The notes beneath the pieces are model-generated. The model was not told the DNA's origin, did no database searches, and saw nothing but the letters and a program-made list of their open reading frames with translations. Below are positions 1 to 9,810 of a stretch of 64,000 bases of DNA, in pieces. Positions within the stretch are counted from its first letter, which is position 1. Every line of letters begins with the position of its first letter. The translations under genes and the position numbers were made by a program. Origin of the DNA: Sphingomonas sp. (GTDB lineage Bacteria; Pseudomonadota; Alphaproteobacteria; Sphingomonadales; Sphingomonadaceae); NCBI GenBank assembly GCA_019635535.1, contig JAHBZH010000001.1:1826995-1890994 (forward strand), read 5' to 3'.

Positions 1-127
1 CCTCCATGTCGTCGTCCGGACCGATGCAGATCGGCACGATCCGCTCCTGCGGGCCGACCACATGCTCCATGGCGACGATGAATTCGGACGCAAGCTTGCC
101 GTGCGTCACCAGCACCAAACCGATCAT
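1..127 (-). CDS. PTS system EIIA component, mannose-type family (3' part missing)
   Basis: Only the first 42 codons lie in the window; the gene runs off the left edge. The visible start reads MIGLVLVTHGKLASEF, the beginning of mannose/fructose-family EIIA domains, in which the His of the THG motif (here His9) is the phosphorylated residue. In alphaproteobacteria such a lone EIIA belongs to a regulatory PTS (with PTSN-type enzyme I and HPr) rather than a sugar transporter. It lies 56 bases downstream of rapZ, with hprK, chvG and chvI further upstream on the same strand, the usual alphaproteobacterial regulatory neighbourhood. The ATG at 127 is the natural start. The family call is firm; the regulatory role is inferred from context. 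Confidence 0.85.
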   Translation of the reverse strand, partial: MIGLVLVTHGKLASEFIVAMEHVVGPQERIVPICIGPDDDME

Positions 128-183
128 TATGTCACCTTGAAAGCGGTCGTCCGCTCGGGTCCCTGACGAATGTTCAAACCGAA

Positions 184-1098
184 TCAGCCTTTCGGCGACC
201 GCTCGATGCCGTCGCGCGGCGGCGTATCGAGGTCGCGGTGGTCCAACGTGGGCGAAAAACCCGCCGCGCGCAACCGTGCCGCGACTCGCTCCGCCACATG
301 GACCGATCGATGTCTCCCGCCGGTACAGCCGAACGCCGCCGAAACATAGGCCTTCCCCTCGGCCCGGTAACGGGGAAGCAGGATCAGCAGCAGCTCCTCG
401 ATACGCGTCAGCGCGTCCTCATAGGCCGCGTCGCCGGCGATGTGGTCGGCCACCGCCTGGTCCAGCCCGGTCAGCTCGCGCAGCGCCGGCTCCCAGTGCG
501 GATTCCGCAGGAATCGCATGTCGAAGACGAGATCGGCGTTGCGGGGCAGGCCGCGGGCGAAGCCGAAGGACTGGATGGTCAGCGTCGGCGCGGCGGCCGC
601 ATCCCCGAAGCGGTCGCGGATCTGCTGGTTGAGCATGTTGGCGGCGATGTCTGTGCTGTCGATGACATGATCGGCCCAGCGCTTGAGCGGCGCCATCATC
701 TCGCGCTCCTCGGCGATGCCGTCGGCGATCGGCCGGTCGGGCGCAAGCGGGTGGCGGCGCCGCGTCTCGGAATAGCGGCGCAGCAGTTCGTGCGTCTGGC
801 ATTCCAGATAGAGCGTTTCGATCGAATGGCCGCGTTCCTTGCCGATCCGCTTGATCTGGCCGACGATCCGCTCGGCGCCGAAGCCGCGGGTGCGGCTGGC
901 GAGGCCGATGGCGAGCGGCCGGCGGTCGTCGGCGCCGGCGGGCAGGGGCGCCGCCAGCAGGTGATTGAGCAGCGACAGCGGCAGGTTGTCCACCGTCTCC
1001 CAGCCCATATCCTCCAGCGCCTTCAGCACGGTCGATTGGCCGGCGCCGGACATGCCGGTGACGAGCAGGATGCGGGTCGGGTCGGCGCTGCGGGTCAT
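184..1098 (-). CDS. rapZ: RapZ-like RNase adapter / nucleotide-binding protein
   Basis: 304 residues, full length for the RapZ (YvcJ/YhbJ) family. An N-terminal P-loop region is followed by the C-terminal domain with FGCTGGRHRSV and DMRFLRNPHW motifs that are highly conserved in RapZ. In Escherichia coli RapZ binds small RNAs and glucosamine-6-phosphate and guides RNase E; in alphaproteobacteria the gene sits in the PTS/HPr kinase cluster, as here. The start ATG overlaps the hprK stop by four bases (ATGA), indicating translational coupling. Odd point: the Walker A motif reads GMSGAGQST, so the usual Lys is Gln21 (codon at 1036-1038). The rest of the protein looks intact, so I do not call it a pseudogene. 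Confidence 0.93.
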   Translation of the reverse strand: MTRSADPTRILLVTGMSGAGQSTVLKALEDMGWETVDNLPLSLLNHLLAAPLPAGADDRRPLAIGLASRTRGFGAERIVGQIKRIGKERGHSIETLYLECQTHELLRRYSETRRRHPLAPDRPIADGIAEEREMMAPLKRWADHVIDSTDIAANMLNQQIRDRFGDAAAAPTLTIQSFGFARGLPRNADLVFDMRFLRNPHWEPALRELTGLDQAVADHIAGDAAYEDALTRIEELLLILLPRYRAEGKAYVSAAFGCTGGRHRSVHVAERVAARLRAAGFSPTLDHRDLDTPPRDGIERSPKG

Positions 1099-1538
1099 TC
1101 CGGGTCGAGCCCGAACAGGCGCAGCGCCGCCTCGACCTTGATCGGCGCGGAGGATTCTAGGGCGGCCAGAGCGATCACCGGTATGGCGATCCCCGCGAGC
1201 GTCCGCGTCTCGCCGGCTTCGGGCAGCCGCTCGGCGTCACGGTCGAGATCGACGATCAACCCCACCCGCACGTCCTCGTCATTGGGAAAATCGAGCAGCC
1301 CGACGCCGCGCACCTCGATCTTGCCGGCGATGTTGGGCGGCGCGGTGGCGACCAGTCGGCCGTCCAGCCGGCGCACGATCGTGTAATCGTCGCTGACCAG
1401 CCGGGCGCCGCGGTCGATCAGGCGCAGCGCCAGATCGGATTTGCCCTTGCCGGAGCGGCCGGCGATCAGCACGGCGCGGTCGCCGATCGCGACCGCGCTG
1501 GCATGGACGGTTTCGGAGGATAGGGTCGGCGTCCTCAT
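1095..1538 (-). CDS. hprK: HPr kinase/phosphorylase, short alphaproteobacterial form
   Basis: 147 residues, corresponding to the C-terminal catalytic half of HprK; the N-terminal domain found in Firmicutes is absent, as is normal in alphaproteobacteria. The P-loop GRSGKGKSDLAL (residues about 28-39) is followed by the LVSDD motif. The family phosphorylates HPr on Ser and reverses this, linking carbon state to PTS output. The start overlaps the chvG stop (ATGA) and the stop overlaps the rapZ start, so chvI-chvG-hprK-rapZ read as one coupled operon. Confidence 0.93.
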   Translation of the reverse strand: MRTPTLSSETVHASAVAIGDRAVLIAGRSGKGKSDLALRLIDRGARLVSDDYTIVRRLDGRLVATAPPNIAGKIEVRGVGLLDFPNDEDVRVGLIVDLDRDAERLPEAGETRTLAGIAIPVIALAALESSAPIKVEAALRLFGLDPE

Positions 1539-3088
1539 GGCGCGGCTCCCGGAAAATGGACCACGAAGCGCGCCCCGCTGCGCCCGTCGTGGCGGTCCTC
1601 GACCGCGATGCGTCCGCCATGACCCTCGACAATCGCCTTGGCGATGGCAAGGCCCAGGCCGGAATGGCGGCCGAAATCCGCATCCGGACGAATGGAATGG
1701 AAGCGGTTAAAAATCGCCTCGCGTTGTTCCGGAACCACGCCCGGCCCTTCGTCCTCGACGCTGAGCGCCACTTCGCCGCCGGCGCTGGCGGCGCGAATCT
1801 CGACCAGGCCGCCTTCGGGTGAGAAGGAAATGGCGTTATCGACCAGATTGTCGATCAGCCGGGCGAGCCGCGATTCGTCGCCGGACACCAAAGCCGTGCC
1901 GGCCCGCGGGCGGGCGAAGGCAATCGCCGCGCGTCCGCCGGTCCGCTCGTCCCAGACCGGCAGCAGGGTCTCGATCAGCCTGCCGAGATCGACCGGCTCG
2001 AAGCGCGCGCGGGATAGTTCGGCGTCGAGCCGCGCCGATTCGGCGATGTCCACGATCAGCCGGTCGAGCCGTCCCACATCGTCGCGGACGACGTCGAGGA
2101 GCCGGCGGCGCAGCTCCGGATCGTCCACCCGCTCCAGCGAATCCACCGCGGAGCGCAGCGAGGCGAGGGGGTTCTTGAGCTCGTGCGTCACGTCGGCGGC
2201 GAAGGCGTCGGTCGCGTCGATCCGCTGGCGCAGCGTCTGGGTCATGTCGGCCAGCGCGCGGGCGAGGAGGCCGATCTCGTCGCGCCGTGCGGGGAGCACC
2301 GGCACGTCCACTTCGCGCGCGCGGCCCAGCCGGACCCGGTGCGCGGCCAGCGCCAGCGCCCGCAGCGGATTGGCGATCGTCCGGGCCAGGAAGCGCGACA
2401 GCAGGATCGACAGGATCAGGGTGCCGAGCAGCACCAGGCCGAGGTCGAAGCGCTCGGCGCGCACCGCGCGGCGCACGTCGCGGGCATTGACGGTGAACAG
2501 CAGTACGCCGTCGCCTTCGATCCGCATCGCGGCGCTGAGATAGGGGGTGCCCTCGGGCGCCCGGCGGATCCGGGTTTCGACGGCGCCGGATGCCAGTGTT
2601 GCCCGCGCTTCCGGCCAGGCGGCCAATTCGTCCGTCGCCGCCTCGATATAACGTTCCGGCCGCTTCGCGCGGACGATCGCGTCGAAGCCGTTGTCGAGCG
2701 CGCGCGCCACGGTGCGCAGCATTGGCTCGCCCGCCGTCTCGCGCAATTCGTAGGTCGGCGCCGCCCCGGTCCAGCTATCCTCGCGCTTCTCCCCGGCGGC
2801 GTCATAGACGCGCAGCCGCGCGCCCGCGTCGGCGCCGATCCGGACGAGCAAGGGCTGCCAGGTCTCGCGCGGAGCGACGCGCAGCATGTGCGCGATCATC
2901 ACCGTTTCCGATCGCACCTGGTCGGACCGGGCCTGGATGAGCTGGCTGCGGAAGCTGTCGAGATAGAAGAGGCTGCCGGCGATGATGACGATCGCGAAGA
3001 TGTTGACCGCCAGGATGCGTTGGCGGAGCGACAACCGCCGCGACCAGCCGAGCTTCGGCGGCGGGCGCGGGTCCTCATTCCTCGGCAA
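1535..3088 (-). CDS. chvG: sensor histidine kinase ChvG (ExoS type)
   Basis: Membrane sensor kinase with a first transmembrane segment near residues 22-43, a periplasmic sensor region, a second membrane segment, HAMP, an H-box ([11 protein letters not shown]) and an HATPase domain with DNA, DEGPG and GLGLAI motifs. ChvG/ExoS kinases control envelope, acid and symbiosis/virulence genes through ChvI. The open frame extends to 3199, but residues upstream of 3088 are the out-of-frame shadow of the chvI 3' end. The best start is the TTG at 3088, which overlaps the chvI stop by 14 bases and gives 517 residues, matching the family's N-terminus. No ATG or GTG is available between the two, so the TTG start is inference. 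Confidence 0.92.
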   Translation of the reverse strand: MPRNEDPRPPPKLGWSRRLSLRQRILAVNIFAIVIIAGSLFYLDSFRSQLIQARSDQVRSETVMIAHMLRVAPRETWQPLLVRIGADAGARLRVYDAAGEKREDSWTGAAPTYELRETAGEPMLRTVARALDNGFDAIVRAKRPERYIEAATDELAAWPEARATLASGAVETRIRRAPEGTPYLSAAMRIEGDGVLLFTVNARDVRRAVRAERFDLGLVLLGTLILSILLSRFLARTIANPLRALALAAHRVRLGRAREVDVPVLPARRDEIGLLARALADMTQTLRQRIDATDAFAADVTHELKNPLASLRSAVDSLERVDDPELRRRLLDVVRDDVGRLDRLIVDIAESARLDAELSRARFEPVDLGRLIETLLPVWDERTGGRAAIAFARPRAGTALVSGDESRLARLIDNLVDNAISFSPEGGLVEIRAASAGGEVALSVEDEGPGVVPEQREAIFNRFHSIRPDADFGRHSGLGLAIAKAIVEGHGGRIAVEDRHDGRSGARFVVHFPGAAP

Positions 3089-3782
3089 AGCGGTATCCGA
3101 CCCCGTAAAGCGTTTCGATCGCCTTGAACTCTCCGTCGACGGCGCGGAACTTGCGGCGCATCCGCTTGATATGGCTGTCGATCGTGCGGTCGTCGACATA
3201 GATGTCGTCCTGATAGGCGATGTCCATCAGCTGGTTGCGCGATTTGACCACGCCGGGACGCTGCGCCAGCGCCTCCAGGATCAGGAATTCGGTGACGGTC
3301 AGCGCGACTTCCCTGCCTTGCCAGCGCACCCGGTGGCGGGCCGGGTCCATGACCAGGCGACCGCGCGCGATCTCCTCGGCGATCGGCTCGTCCTCGCCGT
3401 CCGGCGCGGCGGCGCGCGCCTCGGTCCGGCGCAGCACCGCCCGGATGCGCGCCAGCAGCAGGCGCTGGGAGAAGGGCTTGGCGATATAATCGTCGGCGCC
3501 CATGGCGAGGCCCAGCGCCTCGTCCAGCTCCTCGTCCTTGGAGGTGAGGAAGATGACCGGGAAGTCGCTCTTCTCGCGCACCCGGCGGAGCAGCTCCATG
3601 CCGTCCATCCGGGGCATCTTGATGTCGAACACGGCCAGCTCGGGCGGGTTCTCGACGAGCGCCTTCAGCGCCGCCTCGCCGTCCGAATAGAGGCGCGTGA
3701 CGAAGCCCTCCGATTGCAGCGCGACGGACAGGGAGGTGAGGATGTTGCGGTCGTCGTCGACCAGCGCGATCGTTGTCGACAT
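3075..3782 (-). CDS. chvI: response regulator ChvI (OmpR/PhoB family)
   Basis: 235 residues: a receiver domain with the acidic cluster VDDD at residues 8-11, phosphoacceptor Asp53 in [10 protein letters not shown], the conserved LTSK threonine region and KPF lysine, then a winged-helix DNA-binding domain ending GYRFAEE. This is the partner of ChvG just downstream. The gene is divergent from pckA across about 150 bases. In rhizobia ChvI controls envelope and polysaccharide genes; control of pckA here is plausible from position only. Confidence 0.95.
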   Translation of the reverse strand: MSTTIALVDDDRNILTSLSVALQSEGFVTRLYSDGEAALKALVENPPELAVFDIKMPRMDGMELLRRVREKSDFPVIFLTSKDEELDEALGLAMGADDYIAKPFSQRLLLARIRAVLRRTEARAAAPDGEDEPIAEEIARGRLVMDPARHRVRWQGREVALTVTEFLILEALAQRPGVVKSRNQLMDIAYQDDIYVDDRTIDSHIKRMRRKFRAVDGEFKAIETLYGVGYRFAEE

Positions 3783-3841
3783 TGCGGCCTGCTTTTCCTC
3801 CCCGCCGGGCTTTACGCGAGCCCGCTTCGGCGCGCTACCCT

Positions 3842-3869
3842 TTGACGCTGCGCGCCCCCTCCGCTATGG
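3842..3869 (+). promoter_or_regulatory. possible promoter of pckA
   Basis: TTGACG at 3842-3847 is followed after 16 bases by CTATGG at 3864-3869, in the chvI/pckA divergent region and about 65 bases before the pckA start. The -35 match is good, the -10 match is weak. Supported by sequence only. Confidence 0.35.
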
Positions 3870-3932
3870 CGCGCCGCACAGCGAAGTGCTCCCCCGGGGA
3901 GCCGAATTCTTGCGTAAACAGGAGAAGTTGAG

Positions 3933-5570
<1,638 letters not shown>

Positions 5571-5592
5571 GCCCCGCAAGACCTCATTCGAA

Positions 5593-5632
5593 GGAGCGTG
5601 CCGGCCCGGTGCCGGCACGCTCCTTTTCTTTT
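5593..5632 (+). terminator. rho-independent terminator of pckA
   Basis: A perfect 12-bp stem (GGAGCGTGCCGG at 5593-5604 with its complement at 5612-5623) and a 7-base loop is followed by TTTTCTTTT. It lies 23 bases after the pckA stop. The ribosome-binding GGAG of the next gene begins immediately after the T tract. Confidence 0.9.
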
Positions 5633-5643
5633 GGAGACACGCC

Positions 5644-6102
5644 ATGAGCGACCACGAACCGCGCCTGTTCGCCTCCGACGACGCCATCCGCCGCCTCGGC
5701 GCGGCGATGCTCGCCTGCACCCTGCCCAAGACGGAATGGACCCACGAGGCCCATCTCGCCACCTGCGCCTGGTTGATCCTCGAACGGCCCGACATCGTCC
5801 CGGAACGCGATCTGCCGCACCTCATCCGCCGCTACAACGAAAGCGTCGGCGGCGTGAACGACGCGGCGCAGGGCTATCACGAGACGATCACCCAGGCTTT
5901 CGTCATTGCCGTCCGCACCTTTCTGGCGCGCAGCGGGGAAAGCGGCCTCGCCCATCGCGTCAACGCGCTCCTCCGCGCCGACGAAGGCCGCCGCGACTGG
6001 CCGATGCGTTTCTACAGCCGCGGCCTGCTCTTCTCGACGAAAGCGCGGCTCGGCCGGGTGGCGCCGGATTTGGCAAGCCTGCCCGAAACCGTCCCGGCTT
6101 GA
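5644..6102 (+). CDS. conserved hypothetical protein, about 152 residues
   Basis: The start is the ATG at 5644, preceded by GGAG at 5633-5636; the longer frame running back to 5485 lies in pckA and across its terminator. The soluble protein contains WTHEAHLATCAWLI near residues 30-43 and an arginine-rich C-terminal half; there is no signal peptide or membrane span. The Trp-Thr-His-Glu-x-His pattern suggests a small conserved family, but I do not recognise a function. The gene stands alone between the pckA terminator and a small membrane-protein gene. Confidence 0.8.
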   Translation: MSDHEPRLFASDDAIRRLGAAMLACTLPKTEWTHEAHLATCAWLILERPDIVPERDLPHLIRRYNESVGGVNDAAQGYHETITQAFVIAVRTFLARSGESGLAHRVNALLRADEGRRDWPMRFYSRGLLFSTKARLGRVAPDLASLPETVPA

Positions 6103-6151
6103 AATCCACCCGTATTACTACTATAACACACCTCATCGAAAGGATGAGGCC

Positions 6152-6295
6152 ATGCTAGAGAATCCAGTTGCCAGGCGCACCGCCATCGCCGCCGGGATCG
6201 GCGCGCTGATCGCCATTCCCGTGCCGTTCGTCGGGCCGATCTTCGGCGCGCTGGTCGGCGCCGGCTACGGCTATTTCACGGCGAAACAGCGTTGA
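6152..6295 (+). CDS. small hydrophobic protein, 47 residues
   Basis: ATG at 6152 with the purine-rich AAGGATGAGG just upstream. Residues 10-41 form a Gly/Ala-rich hydrophobic stretch with IPVPFVGPIFGAL and a GxxxG-like GALVGAGYGY, ending in a basic tail (TAKQR). It looks like a small inner-membrane protein. No function is known to me. The coding frame is open upstream only as an extension through the preceding gene. Confidence 0.65.
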   Translation: MLENPVARRTAIAAGIGALIAIPVPFVGPIFGALVGAGYGYFTAKQR

Positions 6296-6359
6296 CGTCG
6301 CCCGGCGGCACGAAAGCTGCTAGTCTTCGCTTCCTCATGCAGTGTGGAGGGAGCGTATC

Positions 6360-6674
6360 ATGACCAATATGTTCGAGCAGATGTTCGGCAATCTCGGCAA
6401 TGTCGAGGAGCTGGCCGCCCGGGTCGGTGTGTCGCCGGAGCAGTTCCAGGGTCTCGCCCAGTCGCTCCAGGGCCAGCTCGCCGCCGGCACCGGCCATGCC
6501 GAGGCGCTGCAGGCGATGGCCGCGCAGCACGGCCTGTCGCTGGAAAGCCTGCAGGGCGTCTTCGCCGAGGGCGGCGCGCTCGGCGGCCTGGGCGCGATGC
6601 TCGACCGCGACGGCGACGGCAATCCGCTCAACGACATCGCCGGCTTCGCGCAGAACCTGTTCAAGCGGAGCTAG
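6360..6674 (+). CDS. hypothetical protein with C-terminal DxDxDG loop
   Basis: The ATG at 6360 follows GGAGGG at about 8 bases and gives 104 residues beginning MTNMFEQMFGNLGNVEELA. The protein is mostly helical and Gln/Ala/Gly-rich. Near residue 83 it has LDRDGDGNPLNDI, resembling a calcium-binding EF-hand loop or the tails of YidB/DUF937-like proteins. No signal peptide. The function is unknown and the domain resemblance is weak. Confidence 0.7.
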   Translation: MTNMFEQMFGNLGNVEELAARVGVSPEQFQGLAQSLQGQLAAGTGHAEALQAMAAQHGLSLESLQGVFAEGGALGGLGAMLDRDGDGNPLNDIAGFAQNLFKRS

Positions 6675-6697
6675 GGCTCGATCAATCTCTTTGAATC

Positions 6698-6782
6698 GTC
6701 ACCCCGGACTTGATCCGGGGTCCACCTTCTTTTGCCGGGACCGGAGAGAAGAAGGTGGATGCCGGGTCAAGCCCGACATGAC
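6698..6782. repeat. paired palindromic intergenic repeat
   Basis: Two hairpin units face each other: CCCCGGACTTGATCCGGGG near 6702 and GCCGGGTCAAGCCCG near 6761. They are joined by arms CCACCTTCTT (6722-6731) and AAGAAGGTGG (6749-6758). It lies between the convergent ends of two genes, typical of REP-like elements, and could form a bidirectional terminator-like structure. Confidence 0.75.
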
Positions 6783-6812
6783 GGGAAAGGGGCAGGCAGC
6801 AACAGGCAGGTT

Positions 6813-7283
6813 CTAAGCGCCCCCGTCCGCCGGCGGCAGTGCCGGCACTGGCACGACATCCAGGCAATTGCCCTTGACGCCGGTCACGCGCACCCGCGCG
6901 CCGGCCGGGGTGTCGGCGCCGCGCGCGGTCCACACACTGTCGCCGATCCGCACCCGGCCCTGGCCGCCGCGTATCTCGGTCACGACCTCGAACTCCTGCC
7001 CGATCAGCCGCGCGACCGGATCGTTGATGTGGAGATCGTCGGCGAGCGAGGCCTTGTGCTCGTAATAGCGCCGCCCGCCGATCACCGCGACGGCGGCGAG
7101 CATGCTGAACAGGACGAGCTGGATCGGCAGGCCGAGCGGCAACAGTGCGACGACGATGCCGGTCGCCGCCGCCGCCGCCGCCAGCCACACGAGGAAAACG
7201 CCGGGCGCGAAGATTTCGAGGATGCCGAGCAACGCCGCGCCCAGCAGCCACCACCAATGCGCGCCGAGCCCGCCCAGGTCCAT
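6813..7283 (-). CDS. NfeD family membrane protein
   Basis: 156 residues: two or three N-terminal membrane segments (about 8-75) followed by a soluble OB-fold-like domain with GxxGRVRIGDSVWTAR and ARVRVTGVKGNCLDV, the hallmark of short NfeD proteins. These pair with SPFH/stomatin proteins in membrane microdomains and quality control. The start ATG shares one base with the stop of the SPFH gene (TGATG), confirming an operon with its usual partner. Confidence 0.93.
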   Translation of the reverse strand: MDLGGLGAHWWWLLGAALLGILEIFAPGVFLVWLAAAAAATGIVVALLPLGLPIQLVLFSMLAAVAVIGGRRYYEHKASLADDLHINDPVARLIGQEFEVVTEIRGGQGRVRIGDSVWTARGADTPAGARVRVTGVKGNCLDVVPVPALPPADGGA

Positions 7284-8251
7284 CAGCCATTCCCCTCGAA
7301 CGGACCGGTGCGCCGGGGCGCTGGGGTGCGGGCGGGGGGGGCATCGCCTTTGCCCAGCGCGTCGCGCGCGATCTCGCCGATCCCGCCCAAAGTGCCGATG
7401 AGCTGCGTGGCCTCGACCGGGAACAGGATCGTCTTGGCATTGGGCGATCGGGCGAACTCGCCGACCGCCTCGACATATTTCTGCGCGATGAAATAGTTGA
7501 TCGCCTGGGCGTTGCCGCTGGCGATCGCCTCGGACACCATCTGCGTCGCCTTCGCCTCGGCCTCCGCCTCGCGCTCGCGCGCCTCGGCGTCGCGGAAGGC
7601 GGCTTCGCGTCGGCCTTCGGCCTGCAGGATCTGGCCCTGCTTCTCGCCCTCGGCGCGCAGGATTTCCGACGCGCGCAGGCCCTCGGCCTCCAGGATCGCG
7701 GCGCGCTTCTCGCGCTCGGCCTTCATCTGCCGCGCCATGGCGTTGACGATGTCGCCGGGCGGGCGGATGTCCTTGATCTCGACGCGGTTGATCTTGACGC
7801 CCCAGGGCGTCGTCGCGTGATCGATCACGTCGAGCAGCCGCGCGTTGATCTCGTCGCGCTTGGACAGGGTCTCGTCGAGGTCCATCGATCCCATCACGGT
7901 GCGCAGGTTGGTGGTCACGAGGTTCAGGATCGCGTTGTAGAGGTCGCTGACCTCATAGGCCGCCTTGGCCGCGTCCAGCACCTGGAAGAAGACGACGCCG
8001 TCGGTCGAGACCATGGCATTGTCCTTGGTGATGATCTCCTGCCCCGGAATCTGGAGCACCTGCTCCATCATGTTGACCTTGCGGCCGACGCGGTAGACGA
8101 TCGCCGGATAGAGATTGAGCCCCGGCGCGGCGACGGCGGTGAAGCGGCCGAAGCGCTCGATCGTGTATTGATAGCCCTGCCGCACCATCTTCACGCTGGC
8201 GAACAGCCAGAGGATGATGAACAGGGCGAGGATGAAGAACACGAATTCCAT
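7283..8251 (-). CDS. SPFH/stomatin-family protein (QmcA/paraslipin-like)
   Basis: 322 residues from the ATG at 8251. One N-terminal membrane anchor (about 3-20) is followed by the SPFH/band-7 domain (QGYQYTIERFGRF, GLNLYPAIVYRVGRKVNMMEQ) and a long Glu/Ala/Arg-rich coiled coil (about 170-245). Stomatin-like proteins oligomerise at the inner membrane with NfeD, often associated with membrane protease control. A much longer open frame continues upstream, but that part is antisense to the CitE-like gene. Coupled to NfeD by TGATG. Confidence 0.94.
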   Translation of the reverse strand: MEFVFFILALFIILWLFASVKMVRQGYQYTIERFGRFTAVAAPGLNLYPAIVYRVGRKVNMMEQVLQIPGQEIITKDNAMVSTDGVVFFQVLDAAKAAYEVSDLYNAILNLVTTNLRTVMGSMDLDETLSKRDEINARLLDVIDHATTPWGVKINRVEIKDIRPPGDIVNAMARQMKAEREKRAAILEAEGLRASEILRAEGEKQGQILQAEGRREAAFRDAEAREREAEAEAKATQMVSEAIASGNAQAINYFIAQKYVEAVGEFARSPNAKTILFPVEATQLIGTLGGIGEIARDALGKGDAPPARTPAPRRTGPFEGNG

Positions 8252-8329
8252 GCGATTCCTCCCACCGCTGATCCCGTTATCATGTAGATAATGGCGCCAG
8301 CATCCAAGCGGAATCGAAATGGGGGAAAG

Positions 8330-9139
8330 ATGAACGCGAAGGATCCTGGCCTGTGCCGCTCGCTGCTGTTCCTGCCGGCCTCCAATGCCCGCGCGATCGA
8401 AAAGGCGCGGACGCTCGCCGCCGACATGGTGATCCTCGATCTCGAGGACGCGGTGAAGGCGGAAGACAAGGCATCGGCGCGCGAGGCCGCGATCGCCGCC
8501 ACCGCCGAAGGCTTCGGCAACAGGATGGTGGCGGTCCGCGCCAATCCGATCGAAACCCGCGATTTCGGCGAGGACGTGGTGGCGCTGCGCCGCTGCGCGA
8601 TCGATTTCATCGTGCTGGCCAAGACGGAAAGCGTCAAGCAGGCACATGACGCCGCCTGGCTGATCGGCAAGCCGGTGCTGGCGATGATCGAAACGCCCAA
8701 AGGCGTGATCGACGCCGCCGCCATCGCGCCGGTGACGAGCGGACTGATCGCCGGCACCAACGATCTCGCCGCCGGCCTGCGGATGCCAGCCGGTGCCGGG
8801 CGCGGCGGCTTGGTCTATGCCTTGCAGCGCATCGTGCTCGCCGCCCGCGCCGCCGGCGTCGCCGCCTTCGACGGCGTCTACAACAAGCTGGAGTCCGACG
8901 CGGGCCTCGCCGCCGAATGCGCCGAAGGCCGCGCCTGGGGCTTCGACGGCAAGTCCGTCATCCATCCCAGCCAGATCGACACGGTCAACCGCGCCTTTGC
9001 GCCGACCGAAGCCGAACTGGCCGCCGCCCGCCGCCTCATCGAAGCCGCCACCGGCGGCGCCGAACGCCACGAAGGCCGCATGATCGAGGCGATGCACGTC
9101 GATCAGGCCAAGGCGATGATCGCGAAGGCGCGGGGGTAG
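8330..9139 (+). CDS. CitE-like HpcH/HpaI family CoA ester lyase/aldolase
   Basis: About 269 residues from ATG 8330, which has GGGGGAAAG directly upstream; an earlier ATG at 8291 would add 13 residues not typical of the family. Motifs include RSLLFLPASN, VILDLEDAV (metal-binding Glu/Asp region), AMIETPKG and GKSVIHPSQID. The family cleaves or forms C-C bonds of CoA esters such as citramalyl-CoA, malyl-CoA or citryl-CoA. No citrate lyase alpha/gamma genes are near, so the substrate is undetermined. Confidence 0.9.
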   Translation: MNAKDPGLCRSLLFLPASNARAIEKARTLAADMVILDLEDAVKAEDKASAREAAIAATAEGFGNRMVAVRANPIETRDFGEDVVALRRCAIDFIVLAKTESVKQAHDAAWLIGKPVLAMIETPKGVIDAAAIAPVTSGLIAGTNDLAAGLRMPAGAGRGGLVYALQRIVLAARAAGVAAFDGVYNKLESDAGLAAECAEGRAWGFDGKSVIHPSQIDTVNRAFAPTEAELAAARRLIEAATGGAERHEGRMIEAMHVDQAKAMIAKARG

Positions 9140-9157
9140 GCGAGGGACGGCGGCATT

Positions 9158-9190
9158 GTCCGTTATGGGTGGAAAGCGGACGTTGAATGG
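9158..9190. repeat. imperfect palindrome of a GTCCG...CGGAC family
   Basis: GTCCG at 9158-9162 faces CGGAC at 9177-9181, followed by GTTGAATGG. The end resembles the GCGGACGTT portion of the repeat at 9811-9875, so the orphan gene between them is bordered by related sequences. The similarity is short. Confidence 0.45.
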
Positions 9191-9217
9191 CCCTGCTACG
9201 CGAGCTAGCATCCTGGG

Positions 9218-9802
9218 ATGCTTCATCTCTTTCACACCGTGCTTCTCGTCGGGTTCAGCACGGTAGCTGTCCCTAACGAACGCAGCGGGACTCGGCAGGA
9301 GAATTCGGTCGTCCACGTTGGAGGCACGTATATCGCTGAGACCACGCTCTCCTTCAGCAACGTTCGACTCGCCATCGAGGAAACGCTGACAAATCTCGCG
9401 CCATTGCGTTCGAACCGTGTCCTCACCTTAACGTCACCGGCGGGCCAGCAACGGCGAATTCCCTTGTCGTCGCTTTCAAACGGTGGCGGGGGTATGAACC
9501 TCTATGCCCTGCAAGATGGCTACATTCTGCTTGGCGAGAATGACTGTATTGCGCTGAACGATATCACACTTGAGACCCGCTCCTGCCTCTCGCGCGAAAC
9601 CGAAACGGGGGTCGATCAGAGGTGTGAAGCACATCGCCAACCGGATGGTGTTCTTGGACAAACCTCAAATGGGCACTGGCCTATTTATCTTGGCCGGTTC
9701 GATTGGATGAATGGCTACGATCCACCCGACGGGCGCTTCTCCTACGCTCTTCGATACCAGACTCTTGAGAGCGCATTGGAATCTCTTCCCGACTGTTCGT
9801 GA
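9218..9802 (+). CDS. orphan secreted hypothetical protein, lower GC
   Basis: 194 residues with a hydrophobic N-terminus (MLHLFHTVLLVGFSTVAVP) that may be a signal peptide. Four cysteines lie in the C-terminal half (NDC, RSC, QRC, PDCS end), consistent with an exported, disulfide-bonded protein. The base composition is clearly less GC-rich than the neighbours and codon choice is relaxed, suggesting recent acquisition or weak selection. It stands alone with palindromic repeats on both sides. I do not recognise the family; no ribosome-binding site is obvious before 9218, so the start is uncertain. Confidence 0.6.
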   Translation: MLHLFHTVLLVGFSTVAVPNERSGTRQENSVVHVGGTYIAETTLSFSNVRLAIEETLTNLAPLRSNRVLTLTSPAGQQRRIPLSSLSNGGGGMNLYALQDGYILLGENDCIALNDITLETRSCLSRETETGVDQRCEAHRQPDGVLGQTSNGHWPIYLGRFDWMNGYDPPDGRFSYALRYQTLESALESLPDCS

Positions 9803-9810
9803 GCATCTAA

